Shown here: positions 61,701-64,000 of the stretch, piece by piece
How the letters are laid out: each line of letters opens with the position of its first letter
How positions within the stretch are numbered: position 1 is the stretch's first letter
Origin: Pseudoscleropodium purum
Lineage: Eukaryota; Streptophyta; Bryopsida; Hypnales; Brachytheciaceae
Direction: 5' to 3'
Length of the DNA stretch: 64,000 bases
Assembly: GCA_963969395.1 (NCBI GenBank)
Contig: OZ017797.1
Location: 36,518,001-36,582,000 of the forward strand
Made by a program: the position numbers and the translations under genes
The notes under the pieces: model-generated
Databases searched by the model: none
What the model saw: only the letters and a program-made list of their open reading frames with translations
Told to the model about the DNA's origin: nothing

Positions 61701-63059
61701 GCTACAACTATTATGCAATGAATTTTAATTTGAAGTGCTCATTAGAAGTTTTCATATCTTATAGCTATATAGAATGTTGGATTGACTAACATTTCTATAT
61801 CAAACCATATTTGTATTGAATGGGCTAGTAGTGTCAAAGAATCGCTCCAACATAAATTTAGTATCAAAATGATGGGCAAGGCTTTGTTGTTTGTATTAAA
61901 TCGATTTCAATCATTTCTAATGTAATATAGGCTACCTTGCTAGAACTACCCATATTGAGCACTAAACTACAAATCATGTTGTGACTTTTATCACTAAAAA
62001 AAAACTAATTAAAAAAATTGTGCATAAATAGTATTCTTTGTTGATGATTCTATGAATTTTCCCAAAATAATTGTGAAGAAATCTATTGTAATATGTGCCT
62101 ACCTAATATTGCTAAGTTGTCAAAAAATGGTAGTTGGGCTTGTAGAAACCAATTAGAAATCCTACGGTTCAGTCTATTATAATAAGAAAGAGATTAAAGA
62201 TTTTAGAATTATATTAATAAAGGTAGATTGGAATAGACTTCTAGCTAAAATGTATAATAAATCTTTAAGAATTTAGTGATTTTTGGTTTTCTTATAAAAG
62301 TGTGATGTTGGAATATTTATGATGAAAATAATGACATATAAATATGAGGATTACATATTTGGAATATAGTCTATGTTTAAATATTCAATTATGACCATAT
62401 GCCAAAAAATTTGAATAAATGTTTAGAAGCTTAACGAAATTGCATCAATGTGAATTAGTCATATCATTGATTTTTTTATGATATTTATAGTAGCATGTTG
62501 GTGCATTAGATAAAATCTTAAATTTCTTGAGGGTCATTTCTCTATCAACCATATGTATAGAAAATATACAAAAAATAATTATTTTCATTATTATGTACCA
62601 TACAATTACTTCAAATGCCACATCAAATTTTGATTTTTTTAATTAATAATTTTTAATTTAGTTTTTTAAAGTCCATGTATTTTTACATTTGAATGATATA
62701 TTGAGTCTTCCAAGGAGTCCATATTTTCTTTAATGTCACTTGGTGTATCTACCTACCTACTATAGCACCTCTTCAATTTTGGCAAAAATTAATTGTTTTT
62801 TTTTAAGATTTTGTAATTTCAGAAAATTATAATGATAATTGTCGACTATCTTAAAAATTGACAACACAGATTGCTGAAACCAATGGAAATATAGGAGAAT
62901 TTAGGATTTAGGGCCCCTTCCAAAATTCAATAGGTATTAAATCACCAGATTGTTTTAAGAAAACAAAATACTCAATGTTAATAAGAAGGTTCAATGAAAA
63001 GTATAGAGATCACCTACCATCAAAGCTAAGAGATATTTTTCCATTGCAATTGAGTGAGA
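58790..63059. other. AT-rich intergenic DNA, no gene seen
   Basis: No convincing gene. The minus frame at 59167-59364 is short and low in complexity, without a domain. No further copies of the named repeat families were noticed by eye. Confidence 0.4.
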
Positions 63060-63190
63060 TCGAAAGATGGAGAGGTTGTTTTTATAATGAAATTTAGTGT
63101 TTCTTATAAACCCTCAAAGGATATGGGATGATTTGAAGATTAGAGTTTGACCTCTCATTGTCAAAAAGTAATAATTGTGTTCATAGTAGA
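63060..63190 (+). repeat. Fragment related to foldback element 2 and its flank
   Basis: GGTTGTTTTTATAATGAAAT, CAAAGGATATGGGATGATTT, GAAGATTAGAG and CTCTCATTGTC follow the order seen at 31200-31300. It stops after the first part of the left arm, so there is no inverted partner here. Confidence 0.5.
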
Positions 63191-63451
63191 AATCTTACTA
63201 ATCCTAACTATTTACATATCCTAGATGAGTTGTTTTACCTCTTACCATACAATTTGTAAAAATAGCTTGTCTTTCTCAACTTCCTATTCTTTGATAAGGT
63301 TGCTTTTGGATATACTTGTTGAGTACATTACTAATTCAACATCTAAAATAATGAAAATTGCAGCAATTTCTTTTTTACTGCCAAAATTAAAAAGTTAAAT
63401 TTTATTAAATGTTTGGCAAAGTGTGCTGAAATTAATCAGGTACTATGGTAC

Positions 63452-63524
63452 ATGCCTACCTACCTATTTACCCATCTACCTATCTACCTACCTATCTATA
63501 TACCTTACTATCTACCTATCTATC
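63452..63524 (+). repeat. CTAC/CTAT tetranucleotide microsatellite
   Basis: Run of CTAC, CTAT and CCTA units with a few interruptions over about 70 bp. Confidence 0.8.
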
Positions 63525-64000
63525 TAATTCATCCATTTTAAATTCAATTTTCATTTAATGTTTCTAAAAATGCACAAGAAGAAACTATTGGATGATATTG
63601 ATGACTCTATAATTGTGTAAAAAATAAAAAATAGACTTGATGTCTATATTTTTTAATCATATTTTTCACATGAATTTTTTGGTATGTTAAGTAAATTTAT
63701 CAATTTATAACTTCACTAAATACCCTACCCTATCAAATTTCAATCATTAAAAATAAAGTTTTTGTTTATTCTTCTAAAGCAATTTGACAAAGGTATTTAA
63801 TTTAATTTCACTATTAACCATATGAATGATTTTTATTCATTATCATTTTCATCATACTATCTTCTAATATATATCTTGAAATAAGTTAAAGAACATAACA
63901 TTATTAAGTATTGGTTGCAAGGTGTCTTTGGGATTTATGCAAAAATAGGCTATTTTATTCACTAATGCGGAAGAAAATATTGAGTAGAAAATGTGATTTG

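Noticed and set aside
1..64000. tRNA, rRNA, CRISPR arrays, bacterial or organellar genes
   Set aside because: None recognised; spliced plant nuclear genes and plant-type transposons explain the recognisable content.

Overview
The window is nuclear DNA from a land plant. It holds two spliced full-size ABCG (pleiotropic drug resistance, PDR) transporter genes, each with 19 exons and GT-AG introns. They lie in very AT-rich, gene-poor DNA full of decayed repeats. The transporter type, the N-terminal motif [16 protein letters not shown] and the ending NFQQR are those of plant PDR proteins. The strong contrast between GC-rich exons and AT-rich intergenic DNA would suit a moss or another non-seed plant, but the sequence alone does not fix the species.

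Layout. Gene 1 runs on the + strand at 327-8942. Gene 2 runs on the - strand at 43741-52494. They sit tail to tail as the arms of a large inverted duplication (about 95-9216 and 43471-52740) around a spacer of about 34 kb. Both spliced models total 4536 nt (1511 residues), all 19 exon lengths are the same in both copies, and I see no stop or frameshift in either. By eye the proteins differ at about 45 positions (97% identity). The differences are not evenly spread: some introns and short exon blocks are strongly diverged, while neighbouring introns are nearly identical. This looks like an older duplication partly homogenised by gene conversion.

The spacer (9.2-43.5 kb) and right flank (53-64 kb) contain no convincing intact gene. 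What can be recognised is: a dead PIF/Harbinger transposase (18044-19040, -); a clean 371-bp GC-rich hAT-like MITE with 8-bp target duplication (42815-43185); a family of hairpin-bearing short elements with an internal GTATTC-type minisatellite (at least seven copies); foldback elements (29.1 and 31.3-31.7 kb); a 178-bp-period tandem array (15.8-16.7 kb); several shorter tandem arrays; and one orphan exon-like island (32098-32393, -) that I cannot name.

How the parts relate. The two transporters are probably plasma-membrane exporters of small lipophilic compounds. Gene 2 has W-box-like motifs upstream, and both share a two-codon upstream ORF. I saw no new multi-gene system. The most noteworthy items are the mosaic inverted PDR pair and the unnamed hairpin/minisatellite repeat family.
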